Shown here: positions 35,241 through 43,460 of the stretch, piece after piece
How positions within the stretch are numbered: position 1 is the first letter of the stretch
Layout of the letters: each line of letters opens with the position of its first letter
DNA from: an uncultured Eggerthellaceae bacterium
Lineage (GTDB): Bacteria > Actinomycetota > Coriobacteriia > Coriobacteriales > Eggerthellaceae
Reading direction: 5' to 3'
DNA: 64,000 nt
Assembly: GCA_958454405.1 (NCBI GenBank)
Contig: CAUEBO010000004.1
Span: forward strand, 36,232-100,231
The notes under the pieces: model-generated
What the model was told of the DNA's origin: nothing
Seen by the model: the letters and a program-made list of their open reading frames with translations, nothing else
Database searches by the model: none
Position numbers and translations under genes: made by a program

Positions 35241-35425
35241 GTGCGATCCCAGTCGTACCATGCCAGCAGAGATGTCGAGGCACATTCGTTCATGCTGCAA
35301 TGCGGGCATCGGAGATGAAAAACAGCCCGTCGGGTAGTCATGGGCGTGCGGGAGCCCGCATCAGTAACCTGCCTCCTCGGTTGTCCCTTCTTTGCATGGT
35401 CGTCTACATAAAGGAGGAACCAGCC

Positions 35426-35707
35426 ATGCAGATCAGCATGCTTGCCCTTCTTGGGTCACGGACCGGGGAGGCGAGGGCCTCCGTCGGGACCGCCCCGAGC
35501 AACCGGCATATCCAAGGAATGACAAGGCTCGATCGCTGTGCTGGTCAGGATGCCGAAGCGGGCCGTCCGCCAATCGGAATGCGGGTCAGGATGCTGCAAC
35601 GTGATTCCAGCTGCAGGATACGGCTCCTTTGCGGTTGCCGCAAAACCTGCTGGCAACATTCTTACTATCCGAATGATGTACGCATCCCTTGGGATCGTTT
35701 CGCCTGA
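35426..35707 (+). CDS. Short orphan ORF with strong ribosome site (doubtful gene)
   Basis: 93 codons from ATG at 35426, preceded by AAAGGAGG at ideal spacing. The start reads QISMLALLGSRTGEARASVG; the remainder is Arg/Cys-rich and antisense to an IS3 transposase fragment, so only the start region may be authentic. It may be the beginning of a truncated gene. No family is recognised. Confidence 0.25.
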   Translation: MQISMLALLGSRTGEARASVGTAPSNRHIQGMTRLDRCAGQDAEAGRPPIGMRVRMLQRDSSCRIRLLCGCRKTCWQHSYYPNDVRIPWDRFA

Positions 35708-35770
35708 CCAGGGCCATCTTCAGCGCCTCATCGGCCAGCTCGGCAGGCGCCTCTTCCACGCGTAATAGCC
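35590..35770 (-). pseudogene. IS3-family transposase (OrfB) fragment
   Basis: The minus frame contains GYYAWKR in one phase and ELADEALKMALVRRNDPKG followed by VHHSDSKNVASRF in another. These correspond to the separated YYAW and DALKMAL...GxxHHSD blocks of IS3 OrfB integrases, with the middle lost and frameshifted. A relic only. Confidence 0.55.
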
Positions 35771-35911
35771 CTGGCGGGTCACCTATGCAACCAAAGATAC
35801 AAAAGGAATCGAAGAGGATTGCCCTTTCCGATGGTCGATTCTTGACAGGCAAACTCAAGCCTCGTTAATATTACATGGTTTGCCAGACCGAATTAACAAA
35901 GGAGGGGTGTC

Positions 35912-35947
35912 GTGGTTGGTCTTTTCCGCACGTGGATGAGCGCCTAG
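35912..35947 (+). CDS. Candidate leader peptide of the macrolide-resistance operon
   Basis: GTG-started 11-codon frame reading MVGLFRTWMSA-stop, with AAAGGAGG at 6-nt spacing, 63 bp before the Mef-like gene. Its last two codons form the left arm of a hairpin (AGCGCC) that competes with a terminator, the design of translational/transcriptional attenuators controlling mef(A) and erm genes. The sequence lacks the +x+ arrest motif (Arg/Lys-x-Arg/Lys), so macrolide-induced stalling is a hypothesis. Confidence 0.5.
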   Translation: MVGLFRTWMSA

Positions 35948-35980
35948 AAAGCGGCGCTGTTGTGGCGTCGCGCTGTTTTT
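35939..35980 (+). promoter_or_regulatory. Attenuator: alternative hairpins ending in a U-run
   Basis: Hairpin 1 pairs AGCGCC (35939-35944) with GGCGCT (35953-35958). Hairpin 2 pairs AGCG+CG (35950-35956, G bulge) with CGCGCT (35969-35974) and is followed by GTTTTT. The two share 35953-35956 and exclude each other, so a ribosome paused on the leader could switch transcription on. Confidence 0.5.
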
Positions 35981-36010
35981 CTGCACGCCATTTCACGATT
36001 GGACATAACC

Positions 36011-37297
36011 ATGATATTTGAAACCTCTCGGGGCAGGTCTGTTCTGCTGTGCCATTCATGGCAATTCAAGCTTTGTTTCGTATGGGGCGGGGAGCTCGTT
36101 TCGACATTGACGAGTTCGATTCTCCAAATGGGTCTTATTTGGCATCTCGCCCTCACGACAGGGTCGTCTTCTCTCCTCTCCTTAGCATCGCTGGCAGGCT
36201 TTCTGCCGATTGCTTTGTTCGGAATCCTTGCGGGCGCCGTTGTCGACAGACTGCCTTTGAAACGTGTCCTCATCGGCGCCGACCTCTTCATTGCCGCGGT
36301 GGGTGCCGCCTTGGCGATTGCCTCGTTGGCCGGCAGCTTACCTGCATGGCTAATTCTCATCGCCCTGTTTCTCCGTGCAGTTGGTACTTCGTTCTACACG
36401 CCAGCCTCCCAATCTCTCACGCCCCATCTCGCCCCGCCAGAGCATCTCGTTCGCCTATCGGGGGTGACTCAGGCGATTCAGTCCGGCGGATACATTCTTG
36501 GCGCCGCGCTTGCAGCAGTGATTTATCCCGTGGCGGGCATTACCGCTATGATTGTCCTCGACGTGCTGGGAGCGCTTTTCGCTTCTTTAGCCGTCCTCGC
36601 CGCACAGATAGACGCAGGGGGCCTCGATGAAGCCGACCGCAGCTTGTCCTTTTCCAATAAGGTTCGAGAGCTCTTCTCTGAGATTTCGGACGGCTACAAG
36701 CTGATTAGGGAGTACAGGGGGCTGTTCGCCCTTCTTTGGTGCGGGTTCGTCTTCGCTTTCGCGTTCTCTCCGCTCGCGGCATTGTTCCCAATAATGACCT
36801 TGGGGCATTTTGGCGGTAGCACGGGGGATGCCGCTTTGGTGGAAATCCTTTTTTCTGCAGGCATGCTGGCTGGGTCCGGCATCTTGGCGGTTACGGGAGG
36901 GTTCCGCAATAGGTCGTTCACCATGGTCGCCGCGATTGCCGGCTTCGGCATTGCCGCAATCGTATCCGGATCGCTCGGCCCGTCATTGTTCGCTGCTTTC
37001 CTGCCGGTGAGCTTTCTTATGGGCGCATGCTCCCCGTTGTACGCGGGAACCCAGACTGCCCTTATGCAGGAGCAGATACCTCCTGAGTACCTAGGCCGCG
37101 TTTTCGGCCTCTACGGAACCATCATGGCGTGGGCCATGCCCATGGGCCTCGCAGCCCCCTCCGTTTTTGCGGATCTGCTTGGAGCTCCGTTATGGTTCGT
37201 CGGCTCTGGAGCGACCATGGTACTGCTTGCGATGGCTATGCTGCTTGCTCCGAGCGTCCGAAACGCGGGGAAAAGAGATACCGGGCAGATTCAATAG
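36011..37297 (+). CDS. MFS macrolide efflux pump, Mef(A)-like
   Basis: 428 aa, 12 predicted membrane helices. The pattern follows Mef(A): WGGELVSTLTSSILQMGLIW at the start of helix 1, SLASLAGFLPIALFG, VVDRLPLKRVLIGADL (the MFS DRxxRR-type loop), RAVGTSFYTPASQSLTP, and near the end QTALMQEQIPPEYLGRVFGL with MPMGLA. Mef pumps expel 14/15-membered macrolides by proton antiport. The start at 36011 is the ATG best matching the family N-terminus; its ribosome site is weak, consistent with regulation. Followed after 261 bp by an Msr(D)-like ABC-F gene, the classic mef/msr arrangement. Confidence 0.85.
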   Translation: MIFETSRGRSVLLCHSWQFKLCFVWGGELVSTLTSSILQMGLIWHLALTTGSSSLLSLASLAGFLPIALFGILAGAVVDRLPLKRVLIGADLFIAAVGAALAIASLAGSLPAWLILIALFLRAVGTSFYTPASQSLTPHLAPPEHLVRLSGVTQAIQSGGYILGAALAAVIYPVAGITAMIVLDVLGALFASLAVLAAQIDAGGLDEADRSLSFSNKVRELFSEISDGYKLIREYRGLFALLWCGFVFAFAFSPLAALFPIMTLGHFGGSTGDAALVEILFSAGMLAGSGILAVTGGFRNRSFTMVAAIAGFGIAAIVSGSLGPSLFAAFLPVSFLMGACSPLYAGTQTALMQEQIPPEYLGRVFGLYGTIMAWAMPMGLAAPSVFADLLGAPLWFVGSGATMVLLAMAMLLAPSVRNAGKRDTGQIQ

Positions 37298-37428
37298 CCC
37301 AAGTATTCGAAAAAAAGAGGCAGCAGCCATCGGTTCAAGCGTCAGCCTTCAAGCCCTTGCGACGACGAGGTATTGCACCGACATTCCGCATCGCGCTCCT
37401 TATTCGTCGCCAACTATCATTTTCGGAT

Positions 37429-37467
37429 TTGCCGGCTTGCGCAAGGTCAAAACGCTCGCGCCGGCAA
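37429..37467. promoter_or_regulatory. Hairpin in the mef/msr intergenic region
   Basis: TTGCCGGC and GCCGGCAA form a perfect 8-bp stem with a long loop in the 261-bp gap between the Mef-like and Msr(D)-like genes. Its role could be a processing, termination or attenuation structure; no U-run follows. Confidence 0.4.
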
Positions 37468-37558
37468 TTGGGCAAAGGCGAAAAATCGACGTGAGCAATC
37501 TTTTTTGGCATGGCTGCGCTTCCAGTAAAACGCTAATACACAAAAGGCGGTTCAACCT

Positions 37559-39028
37559 ATGGAACTCATAGTCAAAGCTAAAGACATCTTTTTGGAATAT
37601 GCCGGCCGCGATATCCTAGATATCGAAGAGTTGGAAATCTACTCCTACGATCGCATCGGCTTGGTGGGAGACAATGGCGCAGGCAAAACCAGCCTGCTTA
37701 AAATTCTGAGCGGCAATCTTACCATTGCGGACGCCGACGTCAGGCGTTTCGGCAGCATTGCCCTCATCGGCCAACTCGATGAACTCGACCTTGATGCGGC
37801 TCAGGGCAGTGGTGAGATGCTCTCCCGTCTCAACGTCGCCGGAGTGGCGCAGGAGACGATGAGCGGCGGAGAGGAGACACGCGCCAAGATTGCCTCTGCG
37901 CTCTCCCAGCAGGCAAGCGCGATCTTTGCTGATGAGCCTACGAGCCACCTCGACCAAGACGGCATCAGTCTTCTCGTCGGACAACTCAAGGCATTTGATG
38001 GAGCCCTGCTCATTGTGAGCCATGACCGTTATTTTCTCGATCAGGTAGTGGACAAGATCTGGGAGCTCAAAGACGGCGGTATTTCCGAATTCTGGGGTGA
38101 CTACTCCGACTATCTGCGACAGAAAGAAGAAGAGCGCAAAGTTCAGGCGGCTCGATACGAAGAGGCGATGCGCGAGCGCGAGCGCCTTGAAGCCGCCATC
38201 GAAAAACAACGGAAAAAAGCACGGCAGGTCGACGCCAAGCGGAAGGCTGCGAAAAAAAGCAACGAGTATGCAGGTCGATTGGGGCATCAGAAAGCAACCG
38301 GCACCAAACAGAAGAGGATGTACCAGGCGGCTAAGGACATGGAGAAGCGCCTCGAAGCGCTCGAAGGGATTGAGGCCCCAGATAGCATTCGCGCCGTGCG
38401 GTTCCGCCAGAGCAAGGCCCTGGAACTGCATAGTAAATTTCCCATCTCGGCAGACGATTTCAGCTTGAGCTTCGGCAACTGCATGCTCTATGACCACGCG
38501 AAATTCGAGATACCGCTCGGTGCCAAAGTGGCCATCACCGGTGGCAACGGTACAGGAAAGACCAGCCTGCTGAAGGCAATCGCTCGACGCGCCGACGGTA
38601 TCAACATCTCTCCCAAGGCAGAGATCGGTTACTTCGAGCAAACAGGCTACAAGTTCGACGCCCGTCAGTCTGCGATCTCGTTCATGCAGGATGGTTGCGA
38701 GTACAGCATGACCGAAATTCGAGGCATCCTCGCCTCTATGGGAATCGGACCGCGCGACCTGACAAAGGACGTTGGCGTTCTCTCGGGAGGCGAAGTCATC
38801 AAGCTGCTACTCGCGAAGATGCTGCTGGGCAGATACAACATCTTGCTCATGGACGAGCCTGGAAATTACCTGGACATCAAGAGCGCCGAAGCCCTCGAGC
38901 AGATGATGAGCGCCTATGCCGGAACGATAGTGTTCGTCTCCCACGATAAGAGGCTGGTCGAGAACGTCGCAGACATTGTCTACGAAATAAAGGACACCAA
39001 GCTAGTCAAAATCTTTCAGCGCGAATAG
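37559..39028 (+). CDS. ABC-F ribosomal protection protein, Msr(D)-like
   Basis: 489 aa, two ABC domains and no membrane helices. It begins MELIVKAKDIFLEYAGRDIL as Msr(D) does, with Walker A LVGDNGAGKTSLL and ITGGNGTGKTSLL, signature MSGGEETRAKIA and LSGGEVIKLLLAKMLLGRYN, Walker B in FADEPTSHLD and LLMDEPGNYLD, and the long interdomain linker (EERKVQAARYEEAMRERERL) that reaches into the ribosome. Such proteins displace macrolides (and ketolides) from the ribosome. AAAGGCGG precedes the ATG. Partner of the Mef-like pump; both occur within the island with transposon relics around them. Confidence 0.88.
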   Translation: MELIVKAKDIFLEYAGRDILDIEELEIYSYDRIGLVGDNGAGKTSLLKILSGNLTIADADVRRFGSIALIGQLDELDLDAAQGSGEMLSRLNVAGVAQETMSGGEETRAKIASALSQQASAIFADEPTSHLDQDGISLLVGQLKAFDGALLIVSHDRYFLDQVVDKIWELKDGGISEFWGDYSDYLRQKEEERKVQAARYEEAMRERERLEAAIEKQRKKARQVDAKRKAAKKSNEYAGRLGHQKATGTKQKRMYQAAKDMEKRLEALEGIEAPDSIRAVRFRQSKALELHSKFPISADDFSLSFGNCMLYDHAKFEIPLGAKVAITGGNGTGKTSLLKAIARRADGINISPKAEIGYFEQTGYKFDARQSAISFMQDGCEYSMTEIRGILASMGIGPRDLTKDVGVLSGGEVIKLLLAKMLLGRYNILLMDEPGNYLDIKSAEALEQMMSAYAGTIVFVSHDKRLVENVADIVYEIKDTKLVKIFQRE

Positions 39029-39174
39029 CCCTAAATGAGCAAGAAATAATCCCCGAACGGAGACAAGTGTTAGCGCCGGGCGAATCTAGCCACTGTCCAG
39101 CCGAATCAAACTAGCCAACCGCAGCCGAATCAAAATCGCCGTTACACCAGCGCGGTTGTGGTCTTGCGTTGTCT

Positions 39175-39990
39175 CTACTTCACGCCCTTTATCACCGACG
39201 CAACCGCCTCGACCGAGAACACCTCGCACTCCCGCCCGCGGTAGGACGGGCCCTTCATCATGAAGACCGAGGCCCGGTCGAACAGCCTGTCGAGGGCGCA
39301 CAGAAGCGCGTCGTCGCCGGTGAAGAAGTCGCCCCACTGGTTCGTGGGCGTGTTGCTGGTGAGGATGAGCGTGTTCGGCCCCTCCTTCTCGTAGCGGCGG
39401 TCGACGATGTCGAAGAACAGGTTGGTGCACTCGCTGTCCAGCCTGCGCCTGCCCACCTCGTCGATGATGAGGCAGGAGGGCTTCACCATAAAGTTGACCA
39501 CCGACTCGGCCCTGTTCTCCGCGATCGCCTTCTCCAGCTTGGCCTTGAGCTCGGTCGCCTTCAGGTAGTAGGTCTTGTACCCCAGCTCGCAGCACTTGTT
39601 GCCGTAGGCCTGGGCGAGGTGGGTCTTGCCGATGCCCTCCGGCCCGATGAACGCGATGTTCTTGCGCGCGTGCAGGTTCGACAGGGACGGCAGCTGCCTG
39701 AGCGCCCTGTCGTCCCTGCCCTTTATCCTCGAGAAGTCGAAGCCCTCGAAGGTCTTGGGGGCCTTCTGGGGGATGCGGCTGAGCCTCAGCAGGGTCTGGA
39801 TCACGCTGTCGTGGTGCTTCTGCTCGAGGTATTCGAACGCGCCTGCGATCGCCTGGAGCTCGGCGGTGCCGAGGCTGAGCGCCTCCGCGAGGGCCGCGAC
39901 CTCCTCGGGCTCGAACCTCACCTTGAAGGAGGCCGCGCTCTCGCTGATGCCCTTGAACAGCGCCCCGGCGCTCACGGTGTCGCCGCCCAC
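39175..39990 (-). CDS. istB: IS21 helper ATPase IstB
   Basis: 271 aa AAA+ ATPase that assembles with IstA and directs target choice. After an N-terminal helical part (LFKGISESAASFKVRF) comes IAFIGPEGIGKTHLAQAYG (Walker A), LIIDEVGRRRLDSE (Walker B) and ILTSNTPTNQWGDFF (sensor 1). It starts with GTG at 39990, 3 nt past the istA stop, with GAGGGGAGG before, so it is translationally coupled to istA. A far longer frame to 40800 is overlap with istA. Confidence 0.88.
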   Translation of the reverse strand: MGGDTVSAGALFKGISESAASFKVRFEPEEVAALAEALSLGTAELQAIAGAFEYLEQKHHDSVIQTLLRLSRIPQKAPKTFEGFDFSRIKGRDDRALRQLPSLSNLHARKNIAFIGPEGIGKTHLAQAYGNKCCELGYKTYYLKATELKAKLEKAIAENRAESVVNFMVKPSCLIIDEVGRRRLDSECTNLFFDIVDRRYEKEGPNTLILTSNTPTNQWGDFFTGDDALLCALDRLFDRASVFMMKGPSYRGRECEVFSVEAVASVIKGVK

Positions 39991-39992
39991 GG

Positions 39993-41306
39993 CTACAGCC
40001 TCCCCTCGAAGTCGAACTTCTCGAAGCCGCTCCTGGCCCTCGGCGGCTCGAGCTGCCTCACCGTGGTGGTGACAGGGGTGCTCGGCAGCTCCGCGGGCTG
40101 GCCGTCGGCGTACTGGCCCTCGCAGAAGCTGTCCCTGCGGCCCCACGTGACGCGGTGGGCGGCGAGCTCGCGGGAGAGATCGTCGCTGTAGATGTGCAGG
40201 AGCCCGCCGTCGCGGTTGACCCGGCAGAAGCTGCCCGTGTACCAGTACGGGACGCCGAAGCGCCTGCCCTCGTAGCTGACGAAGCCGTCGAAGGTGATCT
40301 TTCGCCTCGGGCACAGGTACAGCGCCAGCTCGTCGTCCAAGACGACGGCGCCGGCGGCGGGCAGGCACCTCGCCGCGTGCTCGTCGGCGGGGACGCAGCC
40401 GAGCGCCCTGCGGTAGCGCGACGACTGCTCGGCGCACCAGGCGAGCGCCTCGGCGTTGAGCTGGGTGATGTCGGTGAACGCGCGCCCTGCGAGGAAGTTG
40501 TCCTTCACGAAGCGCACGAGCCGCTCGACCTTGCCCTTGGTGAAGGGGTGGCGCGGCTTGCACAGCCTCGTCTTGAAGCCGACGCACGCCATGAAGGCGG
40601 CGTAGTCGAGCTGCCAGACGGGGTGCCCCTCCATGTCCCTGCAGGTCACGACGCTCTTCATGTTGTCCGTGAGGACGTGCTCGGGCACGCCCATCACGGC
40701 GAAGGCGTGGACCATGCCGATGAAGAGGCTCTCCTGCCTGGCGTTGGGGAAGAACTCGATGTAGCAGGTGCCGCAGTGGTGGCACACCATGCAGAAGCAC
40801 GCGATCCTGTAGGTCTCGCCGGCCCAGTCCTCCACGTTCACGAAGCCCCAGTCCATCTGGTAGGCCTCGCCGGGCCCGGTCTGGAAGCGCTGGCCGCGGC
40901 TGCCCTGCGGGGAGACGGCCCTGCGCTTCGCGGGGACGAGGTGCCTGTGCGCCTTGATGTAGTCCTTCACGGCGCTCACGCCGCCGGAGTAGCCCTCCTG
41001 GCGGATGCGGTCCAGGCAGACCGCCGAGTTGGTGACCCCCTTCGCGAGCAGGGCGTCGACGGTCTCCTCGTAGCCCGTCATGACGGTGACAGCGGCCTTC
41101 TGGCCGGTTCTGCCGTGCGGGGCCGCCCTGAAGCCCTTGCTCTTGAGGGTCCTGGCCTTGGACCTGCTCAACCCGGTCCTCCTCTGGAACTCGGCGAGGT
41201 TGACGCAGGCCAAGTCGAGCTCGCCGCCGGCGTCCTCTGCCATGCCCTTGAGGGCCTTGTCTATAATCTCTTGCAGGTCACTGCGCTCGTTGATTCTGTT
41301 GTCCAT
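39993..41306 (-). CDS. istA: IS21 transposase IstA
   Basis: 437 aa. An N-terminal helix-turn-helix (LAEFQRRTGLSRSKARTLKSKG) precedes the DDE core: Asp in YQMDWGFVNV, Asp in HVLTDNMKSV and Glu in FTKGKVERLVRFV. A C-terminal beta domain follows. TAGGAGG lies just before the ATG at 41306. The full catalytic triad and reading frame are intact, so the element should be able to transpose with IstB. Confidence 0.92.
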   Translation of the reverse strand: MDNRINERSDLQEIIDKALKGMAEDAGGELDLACVNLAEFQRRTGLSRSKARTLKSKGFRAAPHGRTGQKAAVTVMTGYEETVDALLAKGVTNSAVCLDRIRQEGYSGGVSAVKDYIKAHRHLVPAKRRAVSPQGSRGQRFQTGPGEAYQMDWGFVNVEDWAGETYRIACFCMVCHHCGTCYIEFFPNARQESLFIGMVHAFAVMGVPEHVLTDNMKSVVTCRDMEGHPVWQLDYAAFMACVGFKTRLCKPRHPFTKGKVERLVRFVKDNFLAGRAFTDITQLNAEALAWCAEQSSRYRRALGCVPADEHAARCLPAAGAVVLDDELALYLCPRRKITFDGFVSYEGRRFGVPYWYTGSFCRVNRDGGLLHIYSDDLSRELAAHRVTWGRRDSFCEGQYADGQPAELPSTPVTTTVRQLEPPRARSGFEKFDFEGRL

Positions 41307-41455
41307 AGTCCTCCTAGCACTGGTGTAACGGCAGATTCAGTGTAGGGAGGAAGCGGCGCAGTGGCCGATTTGATGCGGCTGGAATTGGCTGAATTAGTTC
41401 GGCTGCGAGTGGCTAGATTCGCCCGGCGCTAACACAAGGGAGTAAAACGGCAAAG

Positions 41456-41494
41456 AAAGAGCCTCCGTCCCAACGCAGGGAACGGAGGCTCTTT
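41456..41494 (-). terminator. guaA terminator (bidirectional hairpin)
   Basis: AAAGAGCCTCCGT with GGGA/TCCC pairs with ACGGAGGCTCTTT; the stem ends in T-runs on both strands. It lies 111 bp past the guaA stop. Confidence 0.8.
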
Positions 41495-41604
41495 AATCGC
41501 TTTTACTCATCTCCGTCGCTGGTGGCTTTGTCATGACTCTCGTACGAAACGAAACTCAGCGGCATAGTGCGGCACTCAAAATCGCAGGTCAGAACCCTGT
41601 CGTC

Positions 41605-43200
41605 CTACTCCCACTCAATGGTCGCGGGCGGTTTGCTCGTGATGTCGTACGCTACGCGGTTCACTCCCGGCACTTCGGCCACGATGCGGCTCGAAATTAC
41701 GTCCAGCAGCATGTGGGGCAGCTTGGCCCAATCCGCCGTCATCGCGTCCGAGCTCTCCACGGCGCGCACCACGATGGGGTAGCCGTACGTGCGCTCGTCG
41801 CCCATCACGCCCACGCTCTTGATGTCGGGCAGCACGGCGAAGTACTGCCACACGCTGCCTTCGCCATCGCGGTCGCCGGTGCGGTCGTACACGTGCAGGT
41901 TGTACTTGTCTATCTCCTCGCGCACGATGGCGTCGGCGTTCTTCAGAATCTCCAGCTTCTCGCGCGTCACCGTGCCGATGATGCGGATGGCCAGGCCCGG
42001 CCCCGGAAACGGCTGGCGGTGCACGATGTGCTCGGGCAGCCCCAGCGCCGTGCCCAGCTTGCGCACCTCGTCCTTGAAGAAGTGGTCGAGCGGCTCGATC
42101 AGGTCGAAGTGCACGCCTTCGGGGAAGGGGATCAGGTTGTGGTGGCTCTTGATGGTGCTCGCCTTGCCGCCGGTCTTGCGGGCGCCGCTCTCGATGATGT
42201 CGGGGTAGATGGTGCCCTGCGCCAAAAACCGCACACCGTCGAGCTTCTGCGCCTCGTCGAAGAACACCTTCCAGAACTCGGTGCCGATGATGCGGCGCTT
42301 CTCCTCCGGTTCGGTGACGTCGGCCAGCAGCGCGGCGTAGCGGTCCTCGGCGTGCACGTGCACGAAGTCCACGTCGAACTGCTTCGTGAACACCTCCTCC
42401 ACCTCTTCGGGCTCGTTCTTGCGCAGCAGCCCGTGGTTCACGAACACGCAGGTCAACTGCCTCCCGATGGCCTTGGCGCACAGCGCGGCCACCACGGAGG
42501 AGTCCACGCCGCCGGACAGGCCCAGGATCACGCGCGCATCTCCCACCTGCTCGCGGATGGCCGCCACGGCGTCGTCGATGATGGACCCCATCTTCCAGGT
42601 GGGCTCGAGCCCGCAGATGCCGAACAGGAAGTTGCGCAGCAGCTTGTCGCCGCAGAACGTGTGCTCCACCTCGGGATGGAACTGCGTCGCGTACAGCTTC
42701 CGTTCGACGCATTCCATAGAAGCCACGGGGCACGTGTCGGTGGTGGCCGTCACGACGAAGCCTTCCGGCACCTCGCTCACGGCGTCGCGATGGCTCATCC
42801 ACACGATCTGCTCGACGTCCGTGTCGCCGTACAGCGGCGAGGTGCCGTTGTCGCAGCGCGTCAGGGCCGCGCCGCCGTACTCGCCTTTCTCCGTGTGGCC
42901 GACCTTGCCGCCCAGCGCCACGGCCATGATCTGCTGCCCGTAGCAGAAGCCCAGCACGGGAATGTCCAGCTCGAAGATGGCAGGATCGATGGAGGGAGCG
43001 TCCTCGGCGTACACGCTCGCAGGGCCGCCTGACAAGATGATGGCCGATGGCTCCAGCGCGCGCACCTCGTCGGCGCTCATGTCGCATGGCACGATTTCCG
43101 AGTACACCTGCATGTCGCGCACGCGGCGCGCGATCAGCTGCCCGTACTGGGCTCCGAAGTCGACGACGATAACCTTCTGGTCGGACGGGGTTGCGCTCAT
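41605..43200 (-). CDS. guaA: GMP synthase (glutamine-hydrolysing)
   Basis: 531 aa, full length. Converts XMP to GMP using glutamine. The class I glutaminase domain has VLGFCYGQQIM (nucleophile Cys), the His-Glu in FHPEVEHT, and the ATP-pyrophosphatase P-loop LGLSGGVDSSVVAAL; the C-terminal dimerisation domain ends RVAYDITSKPPATIEWE. GAAGGAG precedes the ATG at 43200. Its 3' end coincides with one side of the foreign island, guaA being a known integration site for mobile islands (established knowledge); the gene itself is intact. Confidence 0.96.
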   Translation of the reverse strand: MSATPSDQKVIVVDFGAQYGQLIARRVRDMQVYSEIVPCDMSADEVRALEPSAIILSGGPASVYAEDAPSIDPAIFELDIPVLGFCYGQQIMAVALGGKVGHTEKGEYGGAALTRCDNGTSPLYGDTDVEQIVWMSHRDAVSEVPEGFVVTATTDTCPVASMECVERKLYATQFHPEVEHTFCGDKLLRNFLFGICGLEPTWKMGSIIDDAVAAIREQVGDARVILGLSGGVDSSVVAALCAKAIGRQLTCVFVNHGLLRKNEPEEVEEVFTKQFDVDFVHVHAEDRYAALLADVTEPEEKRRIIGTEFWKVFFDEAQKLDGVRFLAQGTIYPDIIESGARKTGGKASTIKSHHNLIPFPEGVHFDLIEPLDHFFKDEVRKLGTALGLPEHIVHRQPFPGPGLAIRIIGTVTREKLEILKNADAIVREEIDKYNLHVYDRTGDRDGEGSVWQYFAVLPDIKSVGVMGDERTYGYPIVVRAVESSDAMTADWAKLPHMLLDVISSRIVAEVPGVNRVAYDITSKPPATIEWE

Positions 43201-43460
43201 ACTGGCTCCTTCGAGTGCGGGCGGCGGCATGGCAGAGGCGCCCGGCGGTTTTTACTCGGTGCCATCTTACCTGAAAACGAAACGGGTTCGCCGTTTGCGG
43301 AGCGGCCTGCACGTGTTTTGCATGAAGCCCAGCATCGCTCGGGGGCGGGCCGCTCCACCTGCCACCCCTATCCTTCACATCGTCAAACCGCAGCTTGCGG
43401 GCGCGACGGCCGGTGTATAGTGGGGAACGTCGTAACCGGGCGATCGTGAACGGAAGGCGC

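Larger units (their letters stand above)
39068..41434 (-). mobile_element. Complete IS21-family insertion sequence
   Basis: 2,367 bp bounded by 27-bp perfect terminal inverted repeats (TGTTAGCGCCGGGCGAATCT... at 39068-39094, inverse at 41408-41434). Each end also has shorter internal copies of an AGCCGAATCAAA-like motif, as IS21 ends do. The flanks carry a 4-bp target duplication CAAG (39064-39067 and 41435-41438). Two genes, istA and istB, both on the minus strand, are uninterrupted, so it is probably active. It landed between the msr-like gene and the guaA terminator. Confidence 0.92.

Noticed and set aside
39175..40800. 541-codon frame covering istB and half of istA
   Set aside because: Only the last 271 codons resemble IstB; the rest is istA in another frame.
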